64,000 bases of DNA from assembly GCA_963695195.1 (NCBI GenBank), contig CAVOGE010000007.1:806001-870000 (forward strand), written 5' to 3'. This stretch comes from CF-167 sp963695195. GTDB lineage: Bacteria > Chloroflexota > Limnocylindria > QHBO01. A program made the position numbers and the translations under genes. Position 1 is the stretch's first letter, and every line of letters begins with the position of its first letter. The notes beneath the pieces are model-generated. The model was given only the letters and a program-made list of their open reading frames with translations, ran no database searches and was not told the DNA's origin. Shown here piece by piece: positions 15,079-23,026 of the stretch.

Positions 15079-16242
15079 CTAACGGCCCAGCCACGCTGCG
15101 TCGACCAGGATGCGCAGCCCGTCGCTGACCAGGGCGTGTCCACCCAGCAGAACCGGGACCCCTGCGGCGGCCGCGGCCGCGGTGAGCGCCTTGAGCCACG
15201 GCGTGCCGATCGAGGTGGCGTCGCCGAAATCCGACGCGAAGCGCTCCTCATCCGGCGGCCAGGTGGCCGCGTCCGATGATCCGGCCAGGGCGGCCATCAG
15301 GACGCGGCTGTCCAGGATGACCGCGTCGCCGAGCGTCGTGAGCTCAGCGACCAGATCGGCGGGTCCGAGGCGCGTTACCCAGTCGGCAAGCAGCGAGCGT
15401 GGGGCATGGTCGGGCGCCGCGCGCATCCCGCGCTCCTCGATGAAGCACCGGACACGGCAGGCACTCTCCGTCTCGAGGTACGCCCAGGCGCTCGACGGGA
15501 TCCTGCCCGCGACAACCACCTGGGCCTCGCGATCGCGGAGCACGTCGCCAAGCTCGGCGAGGTGGGGGATCTCCAGGCTGCGGCCGCCGGGTAGTGTCGC
15601 CATCTCCAGGAAGGCAGCCACCACACCTTCCGGACGCCGTGACGTGGGGAGGCGGTTCGCGAGGCGCAGCAGGGCCAGGTCGAGCGGCGTATCCACGTCA
15701 AAGCGCGACCAGGGGTTCGATGCGAGGTCCCGTGCGGTGAAGCCGGCCTCTTCGAGGCAGCGAACGGCCAGGTTGTCGCTCGGGCAGCGCTCGAGTGCCG
15801 CGATCGCCGCATCAAGGTCGCCGGCCACCAGGAAGGCGTCGGCGGAGTAGCGGTTGTTGCCCACCACCTCTCCCCGGACCGGAGTGCTCAGCGCCTCAAG
15901 CAGCGTGTCGTCGGCCAGGGCAAGCGACCCGGCGCCGGCGTAGCCCAGCGCATCCACCGGACGTCGCTCGCGGTCAGCGGCCGCCAGCGCCGCGCGGGCG
16001 CCGGCCCCGAACCAGCGTCCCCAGTGGAACCGGTCGCCGAGCGGTGGGTCGGTCGGGGCGAGCGGGGCCACCGCGCAGCCGAGCGCACCGAACCGCCGGG
16101 ACAGCTCCGCGGCCAGCAGCCGCTGTCCGGTGTGGGCCACCGCCGCGTACGACCCGAAGGGCAGGTCGCCTCCGCCCCCCGGATCGACGACCAGCATCAG
16201 CGGTGCCGGCCGCTCAGCCGGCGGCATCCGCGCCTCTGGCAC
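15079..16242 (-). CDS. Hypothetical protein with nucleotidyltransferase-like features
   Basis: A 387-residue soluble protein I do not recognise with certainty. Residues 60-205 have features of MobA/CofC-like nucleotidyltransferases: GEVVGNNRYSADAFLVAGD, then SRFDVDTPLDLALLRL, which resembles the DxDTPxDL motif of that fold. The N-terminal PGGGG does not match the usual GGxxxRMG loop. The C-terminal half (about 215-387) contains no motif I can name. It overlaps the DinB-like gene upstream by 29 bp, which suggests co-transcription. An internal Met at residue 16 (MLVVDP) is an alternative start. Confidence 0.55.
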   Translation of the reverse strand: MPEARMPPAERPAPLMLVVDPGGGGDLPFGSYAAVAHTGQRLLAAELSRRFGALGCAVAPLAPTDPPLGDRFHWGRWFGAGARAALAAADRERRPVDALGYAGAGSLALADDTLLEALSTPVRGEVVGNNRYSADAFLVAGDLDAAIAALERCPSDNLAVRCLEEAGFTARDLASNPWSRFDVDTPLDLALLRLANRLPTSRRPEGVVAAFLEMATLPGGRSLEIPHLAELGDVLRDREAQVVVAGRIPSSAWAYLETESACRVRCFIEERGMRAAPDHAPRSLLADWVTRLGPADLVAELTTLGDAVILDSRVLMAALAGSSDAATWPPDEERFASDFGDATSIGTPWLKALTAAAAAAGVPVLLGGHALVSDGLRILVDAAWLGR

Positions 16243-16807
16243 GGAGTCGATGGAGTTGCTGCACGTGCATCAGGTCGTGCACACCCGCCCAGAGGAGCCA
16301 CTCCCCGCAGCGAAGCTTCCCGACGAGCGGATGCTCGAGCGGGCATGAGTCGGACTCGTGGCCGGCGATGGCGGCCGCCGACTCCGCCATCGATCGGCGG
16401 CTCTTGGCGAGCAGCGTCTGCAGCGTGGCGCGGTCCGCGTCGGGGGCGCCGGGCACGCCGGGGACGACCGCCGGAGCGTGGGACGGCCAGGCGCCGGATG
16501 CCGCCCAGGCGGCCGCTCGCGCGAGCCAGCGGCGGGCCCCGGTGGTGTGGGCGAACGTCTGGGCCACGTTCCAGTCTGCCTCACCGCCGGGCTCGCGCAG
16601 CATCCCGTCGGGGACCCCATCCAGGGCCGAGGCGAGCGCATCGGCGACCGCCTCCTGCTGGGCCAGCACCCGCTGCGCGGATCCAGGGCCGGCACGGCGG
16701 CGCAGCTCGCGGCGCGCTGCGCGGAAGTCGGTGTCGATCAGGCGCCAGACCGCGACCACATCGGGAGCGGCCGGCTCAACAGCGGCAAGCCAGTCCGGCG
16801 CCGCCAT
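16214..16807 (-). CDS. DinB-like four-helix-bundle protein
   Basis: A 197-residue protein with the layout of the DinB/YfiT metal-binding superfamily: WNVAQTFAHTTGARRWLA (about 78-96) and near the C-terminus GEWLLWAGVHDLMHVQQL, two of the usual histidine positions. Members often act as thiol transferases or metal-dependent hydrolases, but many have no known role. Its 3' end overlaps the next gene by 29 bp. No substrate can be deduced. Confidence 0.65.
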   Translation of the reverse strand: MAAPDWLAAVEPAAPDVVAVWRLIDTDFRAARRELRRRAGPGSAQRVLAQQEAVADALASALDGVPDGMLREPGGEADWNVAQTFAHTTGARRWLARAAAWAASGAWPSHAPAVVPGVPGAPDADRATLQTLLAKSRRSMAESAAAIAGHESDSCPLEHPLVGKLRCGEWLLWAGVHDLMHVQQLHRLRARGADAAG

Positions 16808-16828
16808 CGGTATCGGCCGGCGCGTGCG

Positions 16829-17158
16829 CTACAGGCGCTCGAAGCGCTCGACCGGGAGGACGAAGACGGTGGCTCCGCCGACCTCGACCTCGACCGGGTA
16901 CGGCATGTAGAACTCGCCCGGCTCCATGATCGGCGGCATCGGGTTGACGAACTGGCGGCGGGAGTGGCAGTTGGCGCTGACGATCGCCAGGACGGCGTCC
17001 ACCTGGTCGTCCTCGACGCCCACCAGGATGGTGGCGTTCCCCTGCTTGAGGAAGCCACCGGACGACTGCAGCCGGGTTGCCCGGAATTCCTTCTCCAGCA
17101 GGGCGTCGACGAGGGTGCCGGCGTCCTCGCTGTGCACGATGGCGGTCACGAGCTTCAT
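16829..17158 (-). CDS. darA: Cyclic-di-AMP receptor, PII-like (DarA/PstA family)
   Basis: A 109-residue PII-like protein. MKLVTAIVHSEDAGTLVDAL opens the ferredoxin-like fold, followed by EKEFRATRLQSSGGFLKQGN and ATILVGVEDDQVDAVLAI, which match the c-di-AMP-binding DarA/PstA family in order and length. The family forms trimers that bind c-di-AMP between subunits. It lies just downstream of tmk, as it often does in Firmicutes. No diadenylate cyclase is in this window, but a KimA-like potassium permease, a known c-di-AMP target in other bacteria, lies at 34008-36041. Confidence 0.85.
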   Translation of the reverse strand: MKLVTAIVHSEDAGTLVDALLEKEFRATRLQSSGGFLKQGNATILVGVEDDQVDAVLAIVSANCHSRRQFVNPMPPIMEPGEFYMPYPVEVEVGGATVFVLPVERFERL

Positions 17159-17221
17159 GGTGCGGGGCTCCTCACGTCTGCATGGACGGTCGAGTGGTGG
17201 GCGCGGATCCGTCCGGGGCGA

Positions 17222-17881
17222 TTATGCCGCAGGCGAGCCCCCGAAGACCAGCGGCTCGACCACACCGCGGATCGCGGCATCGGTGGCTGCCACGCTGCCC
17301 GAGCCGTCCACCACGCGATAGCGCTGCGGCTCGGCGGCGGCGAGGTCCAGGTAGGCGGAGCGAACCGTCTCGAAGAAGCGCACCCCCTCGGTGTCCTCGA
17401 ACCGGTTCCATGCCCCGCGCCGCTTGCGTCCCAGCCCGACCTCGACCGGGACGTCGACCAGGATGGTCAGGTCGGGCAGCGTGTCGTACGTGGCAAAGCG
17501 CTGCAGGGCGCGGATCTCGGTCGGATCGATCCCGTAGGCCGCGCCCTGGTACGCGAGCGACGAGTCGAGATATCGCGCGCAGACGACGTGCTCGCCTCGC
17601 TCGAGCGCGGGGAGGATCAGCCGGGCGGTGTGCTGGGCGCGCGCGGCGGCGAAGAGGAGCGCGTCGGCCCGCGGGTCGAGGTCATCGGACACGTCCCGGA
17701 GGTGGAGCAGCAGGCGCCGCACCTCCTCCCCGACCGGGGTGCCACCCGGCTCACCGGTCAGCACCACGGTCTCGCCGCGCGTGCGCAGCCATTCCGCCAG
17801 GTGCCGGGCGGCGGTCGTCTTGCCGCTGCCGTCGGGGCCCTCGAGCGTGATGAACCGCCCCCGCCCCGGCGCGCCGCTCAC
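17222..17881 (-). CDS. tmk: Thymidylate kinase
   Basis: A 219-residue kinase that converts dTMP to dTDP. The P-loop is LEGPDGSGKTT near residue 15; TGEPGGTPVGEEVR is the dTMP-binding region; the DR-type segment reads VVCARYLDSSLAYQGAAYGI, and LPDLTILVDVPVEVGLGRK ends with the lid. I used the GTG at 17881, 4 bp after the stop of the upstream ATPase gene, because it gives the normal N-terminus. The frame is open further upstream, but only as Arg-rich shadow of the previous gene. Confidence 0.93.
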   Translation of the reverse strand: MSGAPGRGRFITLEGPDGSGKTTAARHLAEWLRTRGETVVLTGEPGGTPVGEEVRRLLLHLRDVSDDLDPRADALLFAAARAQHTARLILPALERGEHVVCARYLDSSLAYQGAAYGIDPTEIRALQRFATYDTLPDLTILVDVPVEVGLGRKRRGAWNRFEDTEGVRFFETVRSAYLDLAAAEPQRYRVVDGSGSVAATDAAIRGVVEPLVFGGSPAA

Positions 17882-17885
17882 CGGC

Positions 17886-19727
17886 TCAGCGCCACGCACG
17901 CCCCTCCTCGGGGAGCAGCTCGACGCGTCGGTTCGGCTCCGACCCACGCGACCGCGACATGAGGCTGTTGCGCTCCGCCATCTGGTGCTGGAGGCGCCGG
18001 ATGTACGCGTTCTGCGGGGCGAGCTCCATCGGCGTGCCGCTCGACTGCACCAGCCCGATCGCCTCGGCGGTCTCGCGCAGCGCCGCATCCGAGGGGTCGG
18101 CCTCCAGGTCGAAGAGGCTGGCCAGCAAGTTCTCCATCTGCACCGCGGTATTCGTCTTCAGGACGTAGATCGGGATCCCGCCGGCCTCGGCCTCGCGCAG
18201 CGCGCTCGGCTTGCGGCGGTAGTAGTTGCGCAGCGTGACCACCGCATCGGCCTCGTCCAGCTCGCGTCCGACCGTGACCGGCACGCCCAGCTCGCGGACC
18301 GCCTGCTCCAGCCGCTTGCGGCTGACCCCGAAACCGAGCAGGTTGAGCGGCCGATGCGAGCCGCCGCGCCCCTTCCGAGGCCCGTCGCGGCGAGGTGCCG
18401 GCTCGTGGGCACGCATCGAATCGCGGAGGCTCTGCTCCAGCCCGCGGCGGGGATCCGATGCCTCCGATGCTTCGAAGCGCTCCCCGGTAGGATCCGGCTG
18501 CTCGCTCGCGAACCGCTCGCCCGGGAGAACGTGTCCGCCGCGTCCGGGCTCGCGTGCGGCTCCGCGGCCGGGCAGCGGCCGCAGGCCCAGCGCCCCGCCG
18601 CTCCTGCCTGCCCCGCGTCCGCGGCCGAATGCGCCGAAGCTGCCGGTCGGCTCGAGGGGAGCGAAGGCCGGGTTGCCGGCCGAGGTCTCGCTCAGTGCGT
18701 AGTCGTACTTCGTGGCGGCCCGGACTGCTCCGTCCTCGCGCCAGCGGGACTCCGGCGGGACCATGTGGCCGCGCAGGATGGCGTCGATCGTCTCCGCCAC
18801 GTTGCGGTGCACGATCACGCTGTCGCGATCGACGATCTCGACCACGACGTCGAAGGTGGGGGGCGCCTTGCGCTCGAGCACCGTCTTCTGGGTGCCACGT
18901 CGGCGGGCCTCCTCGTCGCCCAGGGTGACCGAGTGGATCCCGCCGATCAGGTCGGACAGGGTCGGGTTGAGCATCAGGTTGTCGAGCGTGTTGCCGTGGG
19001 CGGTACCGACCAGCTGGACACCGCGCTCGGCGATGGTGCGCGCCGCGACGGCCTCCAGCTCGGTCCCGATCTCGTCGATCACGATCACCTCGGGCATGTG
19101 GTTCTCCACGCCCTCGATCATCACCGCGTGCTGCTCGGTGGGCGTGCGCACCTGCATCCGCCGCGCGTCCCCGATGCCGGGGTGCGGGATGTCGCCGTCG
19201 CCGGCGATCTCGTTGCTGGTGTCCACCACGATCACGCGCTTGCCCAGATCGTCGGCCAGGACGCGGGCCACTTCGCGCAGCATGGTCGTCTTCCCGACGC
19301 CCGGTCGCCCCAGCAGCAGGACGCTCTGCCCGTCCTCGACGATGTCGCGGATGATGTCGATGGTGCCGAACACGGCTCGTCCGATGCGGCAGGTGAGACC
19401 GACCACCTTGCCCGCACGGTTGCGGATGGCACTGATCCGGTGCAGCGTGCGCTCGATTCCGGCGCGGTTGTCGTCACCGAATGCACCGATATGGTCGATC
19501 ACGTGGGCGATGTCGGCATCCACGATCTCACGGTCGAGGAGCACCTCCTCACCGTGGGTGAAGCGCGCCTCCGGACGGCGCCCGAGGTCGAGCACCACCT
19601 CGAGCAGGTCCGCGCGGTTGGCGAATGCGCGCAGGCGCGCCACGATCTCCGGCGGCAGCGCCGCCAGGAGGGCGTCGAGATCGTCGGTCGCCGCTTGTCG
19701 GGTCACGCTGGTTGACTTCCTTCTCAT
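17886..19727 (-). CDS. R3H-domain AAA ATPase (Ycf45/SpoIIIAA-like)
   Basis: A 613-residue protein. Residues 1-290 match the Ycf45/SpoIIIAA-type ATPases: Walker A LLGRPGVGKTTMLREVAR, VIVVDTSNEIAGDGD, Walker B EVIVIDEIGTELEA and the sensor region VQLVGTAHGNTLDNL. A Gly/Arg-rich, probably disordered linker follows (about 360-460). The C-terminus has a further domain around GVSRKRLEQAVRELG and an R3H-like end, APQNAYIRRLQHQMAERNSL, which binds single-stranded nucleic acid in related proteins. Its role in these bacteria is not known to me. It is the gene just upstream of tmk. Confidence 0.85.
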   Translation of the reverse strand: MRRKSTSVTRQAATDDLDALLAALPPEIVARLRAFANRADLLEVVLDLGRRPEARFTHGEEVLLDREIVDADIAHVIDHIGAFGDDNRAGIERTLHRISAIRNRAGKVVGLTCRIGRAVFGTIDIIRDIVEDGQSVLLLGRPGVGKTTMLREVARVLADDLGKRVIVVDTSNEIAGDGDIPHPGIGDARRMQVRTPTEQHAVMIEGVENHMPEVIVIDEIGTELEAVAARTIAERGVQLVGTAHGNTLDNLMLNPTLSDLIGGIHSVTLGDEEARRRGTQKTVLERKAPPTFDVVVEIVDRDSVIVHRNVAETIDAILRGHMVPPESRWREDGAVRAATKYDYALSETSAGNPAFAPLEPTGSFGAFGRGRGAGRSGGALGLRPLPGRGAAREPGRGGHVLPGERFASEQPDPTGERFEASEASDPRRGLEQSLRDSMRAHEPAPRRDGPRKGRGGSHRPLNLLGFGVSRKRLEQAVRELGVPVTVGRELDEADAVVTLRNYYRRKPSALREAEAGGIPIYVLKTNTAVQMENLLASLFDLEADPSDAALRETAEAIGLVQSSGTPMELAPQNAYIRRLQHQMAERNSLMSRSRGSEPNRRVELLPEEGRAWR

Positions 19728-19735
19728 CCTGGCTG

Positions 19736-20788
19736 TCAGATCGCCGGCACCATGGCCGGTTGCCGGACCGCGGATCGGACCTCGCGGACGAGCATCGTCA
19801 CTTCGCCGATCGGCTCGAACCCCGCCGATTCGGCAGCCGCCAGGCCTGCCGCCTCGTATGTTCGCACCGGAGCGATGATCCCCGCAGCCGCCGCGTCACC
19901 GCCGAGGGCGGAGAGCACGGCCTGCAGGAAGCGGCCCCCGTCGGTGCCGTCGCGGATGAGGAAACGCAGATAGTGCGGTCCCTCCCGGCTCGCTCCGTGC
20001 TGCGCAAAGGCGGCGAGCCGCTGTCCCTCGGGGGCGCCCCAGGCGTTCACCGCGCTGAAGTGGAGGAGCGGGTTGAGGCTGCTGCGTGGGACGACCCCTT
20101 CATGTCCCACCGGCTCCCAGTCGGCCGCGCCGTAGTCCTCGGTGCGGGCGACCGCCGGTGGCGTGGCGTGCGTCCACAGGTCGAAGAGGTGCCACGCATC
20201 GGCGGGACCGATCGACTCGAGCGATGGCCGCCCCGCATCCGCCGACGCGCTGCCGGGAGCGTCCCCGGGCAGGATGGTCCGCAGCCACGAACGTGCGCCA
20301 CGCTCCCCATCCGGAGGGCGGTAGAAGATCTCCTCGGCCGCGTACGCCGCAAACCCGATCTGGCGAAACAGCGTCAGGTTCTCCGGAGCGTCGGAGCAGG
20401 CGGCATGGAACCGCGCGACGTTGTGCTTGGCGCCCTCCTCGACCACGGCCCGCAGGAGGGCGAAGCGCACCTCGGCAGCCATCGGGGCGTCTGCCGCGTC
20501 GAGCTCGGTGATCACCCAGTCGTCGCGATGCGGCTCCTCGATCGCGCGACACGAGCCGACAAGCTCGCCGTCTGCCTCCGCCACCAGGTGGACGGAGGGT
20601 GACCGCAGTGGCAACCACGACCGAACAAGGTCGGCCAGGCTGATGCGCGTCAGCGTGTCGGGCGGCGCGGGGACGCCGAGCGACCGCCGATGCGACTCCT
20701 CCGACAGGTGCACGCGCCGGGCTAGTGCCGCGAGGGCCTGGCGGTCCGCCAGGCGGGCCGGACGGATCAGGCCGGTGTCAGGGGTCAT
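19736..20788 (-). CDS. GNAT-family N-acetyltransferase-like protein
   Basis: A 350-residue protein that looks like two GNAT-like halves. The first (about 8-160) has VHLVAEADGELVGSCRAIEE, VITELDAADAP and ARFHAACSDAPENLTLFRQI followed by GF, which is the end of a GNAT acetyl-CoA fold. The second half (about 185-340) is more divergent but ends in TYEAAGLAAAESAGFEPIG, again like a GNAT C-terminus. The substrate is unknown. It overlaps pdxT by 4 bp. Confidence 0.7.
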   Translation of the reverse strand: MTPDTGLIRPARLADRQALAALARRVHLSEESHRRSLGVPAPPDTLTRISLADLVRSWLPLRSPSVHLVAEADGELVGSCRAIEEPHRDDWVITELDAADAPMAAEVRFALLRAVVEEGAKHNVARFHAACSDAPENLTLFRQIGFAAYAAEEIFYRPPDGERGARSWLRTILPGDAPGSASADAGRPSLESIGPADAWHLFDLWTHATPPAVARTEDYGAADWEPVGHEGVVPRSSLNPLLHFSAVNAWGAPEGQRLAAFAQHGASREGPHYLRFLIRDGTDGGRFLQAVLSALGGDAAAAGIIAPVRTYEAAGLAAAESAGFEPIGEVTMLVREVRSAVRQPAMVPAI

Positions 20789-21411
20789 GCGCCGATCATC
20801 TCCAGCAGCAGACGGTGGACGCGCCGGTCCGGGGTCAGCTCCGGGTGAAAGGCGGTGGCCAGGATCCGGCCCTGCCGCACGGCGATCGGTCGCTCGTCGG
20901 CATCCCGGGCAAGCACCTCCACGCCGTCCCCCAGTTCGCTCACCACCGGTGCGCGGATGAATACCCCGTGCAGCGGCTCAGTTCCGAGCGCCGGCATCGA
21001 CAGGTCAGCCTCGAACGAGTCGAGTTGCCGCCCGTAGGCGTTGCGCTGGACCGTCACGTCCAGGAGGCCCAGGACCGGCTCGTCGCCGTCGGCGATGCGT
21101 GCGGCCAGCAGGATCATGCCCGCGCAGGTGCCGAAGATCGGTGCCCCGCCGCGGGCGAACGCCCGGATCGGTTCGCGCAGGCCGTACCGGTCGATCAGGT
21201 TACGCATGGTGGTCGACTCGCCGCCGGGCAGGATGAGGGCGTCGAGGCCCACCAGGTCGCGCGGCAATCGCACCCCGACCGGTTCGGCCCCGATCTCGCG
21301 GATCGCATCCGCGTGCTCGCGCACGTCGCCCTGCAGGGCAAGGATGCCGACCCGTCGGCGGGGCAAGGCATCGACTACCGAGGGGGTCGCCATCGGCGCC
21401 AGCTGCGCCAT
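20785..21411 (-). CDS. pdxT: Pyridoxal 5'-phosphate synthase glutaminase subunit
   Basis: A 208-residue class I glutamine amidotransferase that supplies ammonia to PdxS. It has VGILALQGDVREHADAI, LPGGESTTMRNLI, the nucleophile cysteine in IFGTCAGMILLA and the catalytic His-x-Glu in ATAFHPELTPD. The first 18 residues (MAQLAPMATPSVVDALPR) are longer than usual; an ATG at residue 7 is an alternative start. It lies 17 bp after pdxS in the same orientation. Confidence 0.96.
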   Translation of the reverse strand: MAQLAPMATPSVVDALPRRRVGILALQGDVREHADAIREIGAEPVGVRLPRDLVGLDALILPGGESTTMRNLIDRYGLREPIRAFARGGAPIFGTCAGMILLAARIADGDEPVLGLLDVTVQRNAYGRQLDSFEADLSMPALGTEPLHGVFIRAPVVSELGDGVEVLARDADERPIAVRQGRILATAFHPELTPDRRVHRLLLEMIGA

Positions 21412-21428
21412 CGGTCCTGTCGCCTCGC

Positions 21429-22376
21429 CTACCAGCCGCGCAGGGCCAGGCGTTCCTCCGCCGGGATCTCGGAGAGCTCCAGCCCATGCATCGGCTCACC
21501 CAGGCCGGTGCTCACCTCGGCCAGGATCTCGGCGTTGTCCCAGTGCGTGGTGGCCATCACGATCGCCCGGGCAACGCGCTCCGGATGCTCGCTCTTGAAG
21601 ATGCCACTGCCCACGAAGACCGACTGGGCACCGAGCTGCCGCATCAGGCTCGCATCGGCCGGCGTGGCCACCCCACCGGCGGAGAAGTTCGGGACCGGTA
21701 GCTCACCCAGGGTGGCCGTCTGGCGCACGATGTCGAGCGGGGCGCGCAGCTCCTTGGCCGCGGCGTACAGCTCGTCCTCGCGCATGCCGGCCAATTCGCG
21801 GATCCCGCGCTGCACGGCGCGCATGTGGCGGACCGCCTCGACGACGTTGCCGGTTCCCGCCTCGCCCTTGGTCCGGATCATGGCCGCCCCCTCGCCGATC
21901 CGCCGCAGGGCCTCGCCCAGGTCGCGACAGCCGCACACGAACGGCACGCGGAACTCGTGCTTGTCGATGTGGTGCTCCTCGTCGGCCGGCGTCAGGACCT
22001 CTGACTCGTCGATGAAGTCGACCTCCAGCTGCTGGAGGATCTGCGCCTCGGCGATATGGCCGATGCGGCACTTGGCCATCACGGGGATGCTGACGGCGGC
22101 CTTGATCTCCTCGATCAGCTTCGGGTCGCTCATGCGGGCGACGCCGCCGAACTTGCGGATGTCGGATGGGACGCGCTCGAGCGCCATGACGGCGACCGCG
22201 CCCGCCTCCTGGGCCAGCTTCGCCTGGTCGGCGGTCACCACATCCATGATCACGCCGCCCGACAGCATGCGGGCGAGCCCGACCTTTGTCGTCCATGTGC
22301 TCGTCTCGATGGTGGCCAATGCAGCCTCTGTGATGCGAATTCGTGCGCGGAGCGGCGTCGACTCGGTGAGCCGCAT
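21429..22376 (-). CDS. pdxS: Pyridoxal 5'-phosphate synthase lyase subunit
   Basis: A 315-residue TIM-barrel enzyme that builds PLP from ribose 5-phosphate, glyceraldehyde 3-phosphate and ammonia. It contains GGVIMDVVTADQAKLAQEAG, with the catalytic aspartate, and VMAKCRIGHIAEAQIL, with a catalytic lysine later in RTKGEAGTGNVVEAVRHMR. The start is uncertain. The ATG at 22376 gives a 19-residue extension over the family N-terminus. A TTG at 22319, preceded by AGAGG, would give the standard length of 296. A TACAAT box 10 nt before the ATG allows a leaderless message from the ATG or a short leader to the TTG. Confidence 0.95.
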   Translation of the reverse strand: MRLTESTPLRARIRITEAALATIETSTWTTKVGLARMLSGGVIMDVVTADQAKLAQEAGAVAVMALERVPSDIRKFGGVARMSDPKLIEEIKAAVSIPVMAKCRIGHIAEAQILQQLEVDFIDESEVLTPADEEHHIDKHEFRVPFVCGCRDLGEALRRIGEGAAMIRTKGEAGTGNVVEAVRHMRAVQRGIRELAGMREDELYAAAKELRAPLDIVRQTATLGELPVPNFSAGGVATPADASLMRQLGAQSVFVGSGIFKSEHPERVARAIVMATTHWDNAEILAEVSTGLGEPMHGLELSEIPAEERLALRGW

Positions 22377-22386
22377 CCGGCCATCC

Positions 22387-22392
22387 ATTGTA
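22387..22392 (-). promoter_or_regulatory. Candidate -10 box of pdxST
   Basis: The minus strand reads TACAAT, 10 nt before the ATG at 22376. It faces the divergent HNH nuclease promoter about 50 bp away. Confidence 0.45.
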
Positions 22393-22469
22393 CTCGCGGC
22401 CTCGCACCGACCCGCACGTGGGAGCAGGTGGCCGGCCGTTGCTATCATTCGCCACCACGGAGGCGCGGA

Positions 22470-23003
22470 TTGCTCAACGCTGCGGTACTAGTCCTCAACC
22501 AGAATTACGAGCCGCTCAACGTCTGCGACATCAGGCGCGCTTTCAACCTGCTCGGCGCGGACAAGGCCGAGCTGATCGCCCGCAATCACCAGGTGATCCA
22601 CACGCCCACGCTCGCGATACCGGCACCATCGGTGATCCGCCTCGTCTACCTGGTGCGGCGTCCCCGCCCGAAGGTCAAGCTGAGCCGGCGGGAGGTCTTT
22701 GCCCGGGACGGACACGTCTGCCAGTACTGCGGAACGCACAGTCGCGACCTGACGATCGACCACGTCATGCCGCGCCACCGCGGCGGGCGCCACGAGTGGG
22801 AGAACCTGGTCGCCGCGTGCCGCGCCTGCAATCACCGCAAGGGGAGCAAGACGCTCGCCGAATCACGCATGTCGCTCCTCCGCGCGCCACGGGCCCCGCG
22901 GGCGGACGCGCGCTACCTGTACGGCACCTACCTCGCCGACGAGCGGAACGACGCCTGGCGCACCTTCCTCTTCATGGACGACGCCCCGCCGCAGCGCGCA
23001 TAG
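22470..23003 (+). CDS. HNH endonuclease family protein
   Basis: A 177-residue protein with an N-terminal segment common to small chromosomal HNH proteins (AAVLVLNQNYEPLNVCDIRR) and an HNH nuclease domain: CQYCGTHSRDLTIDHVMPRH with the two zinc cysteines and the catalytic histidine, then ENLVAACRACNHRKGSKTL. The start is the TTG at 22470, 6 nt after GGAGG; a TATCAT box at 22443-22448 is the likely -10. The protein is not linked to a methylase or toxin. Relatives are widespread and mostly uncharacterised. Confidence 0.88.
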   Translation: MLNAAVLVLNQNYEPLNVCDIRRAFNLLGADKAELIARNHQVIHTPTLAIPAPSVIRLVYLVRRPRPKVKLSRREVFARDGHVCQYCGTHSRDLTIDHVMPRHRGGRHEWENLVAACRACNHRKGSKTLAESRMSLLRAPRAPRADARYLYGTYLADERNDAWRTFLFMDDAPPQRA

Positions 23004-23026
23004 CGCCGCCGGCGCGAGCAGCACCG

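Noticed and set aside
17628..19715. A 695-codon plus-strand open frame antisense to the R3H ATPase
   Set aside because: Shadow frame; the minus strand encodes a protein with clear Walker motifs.
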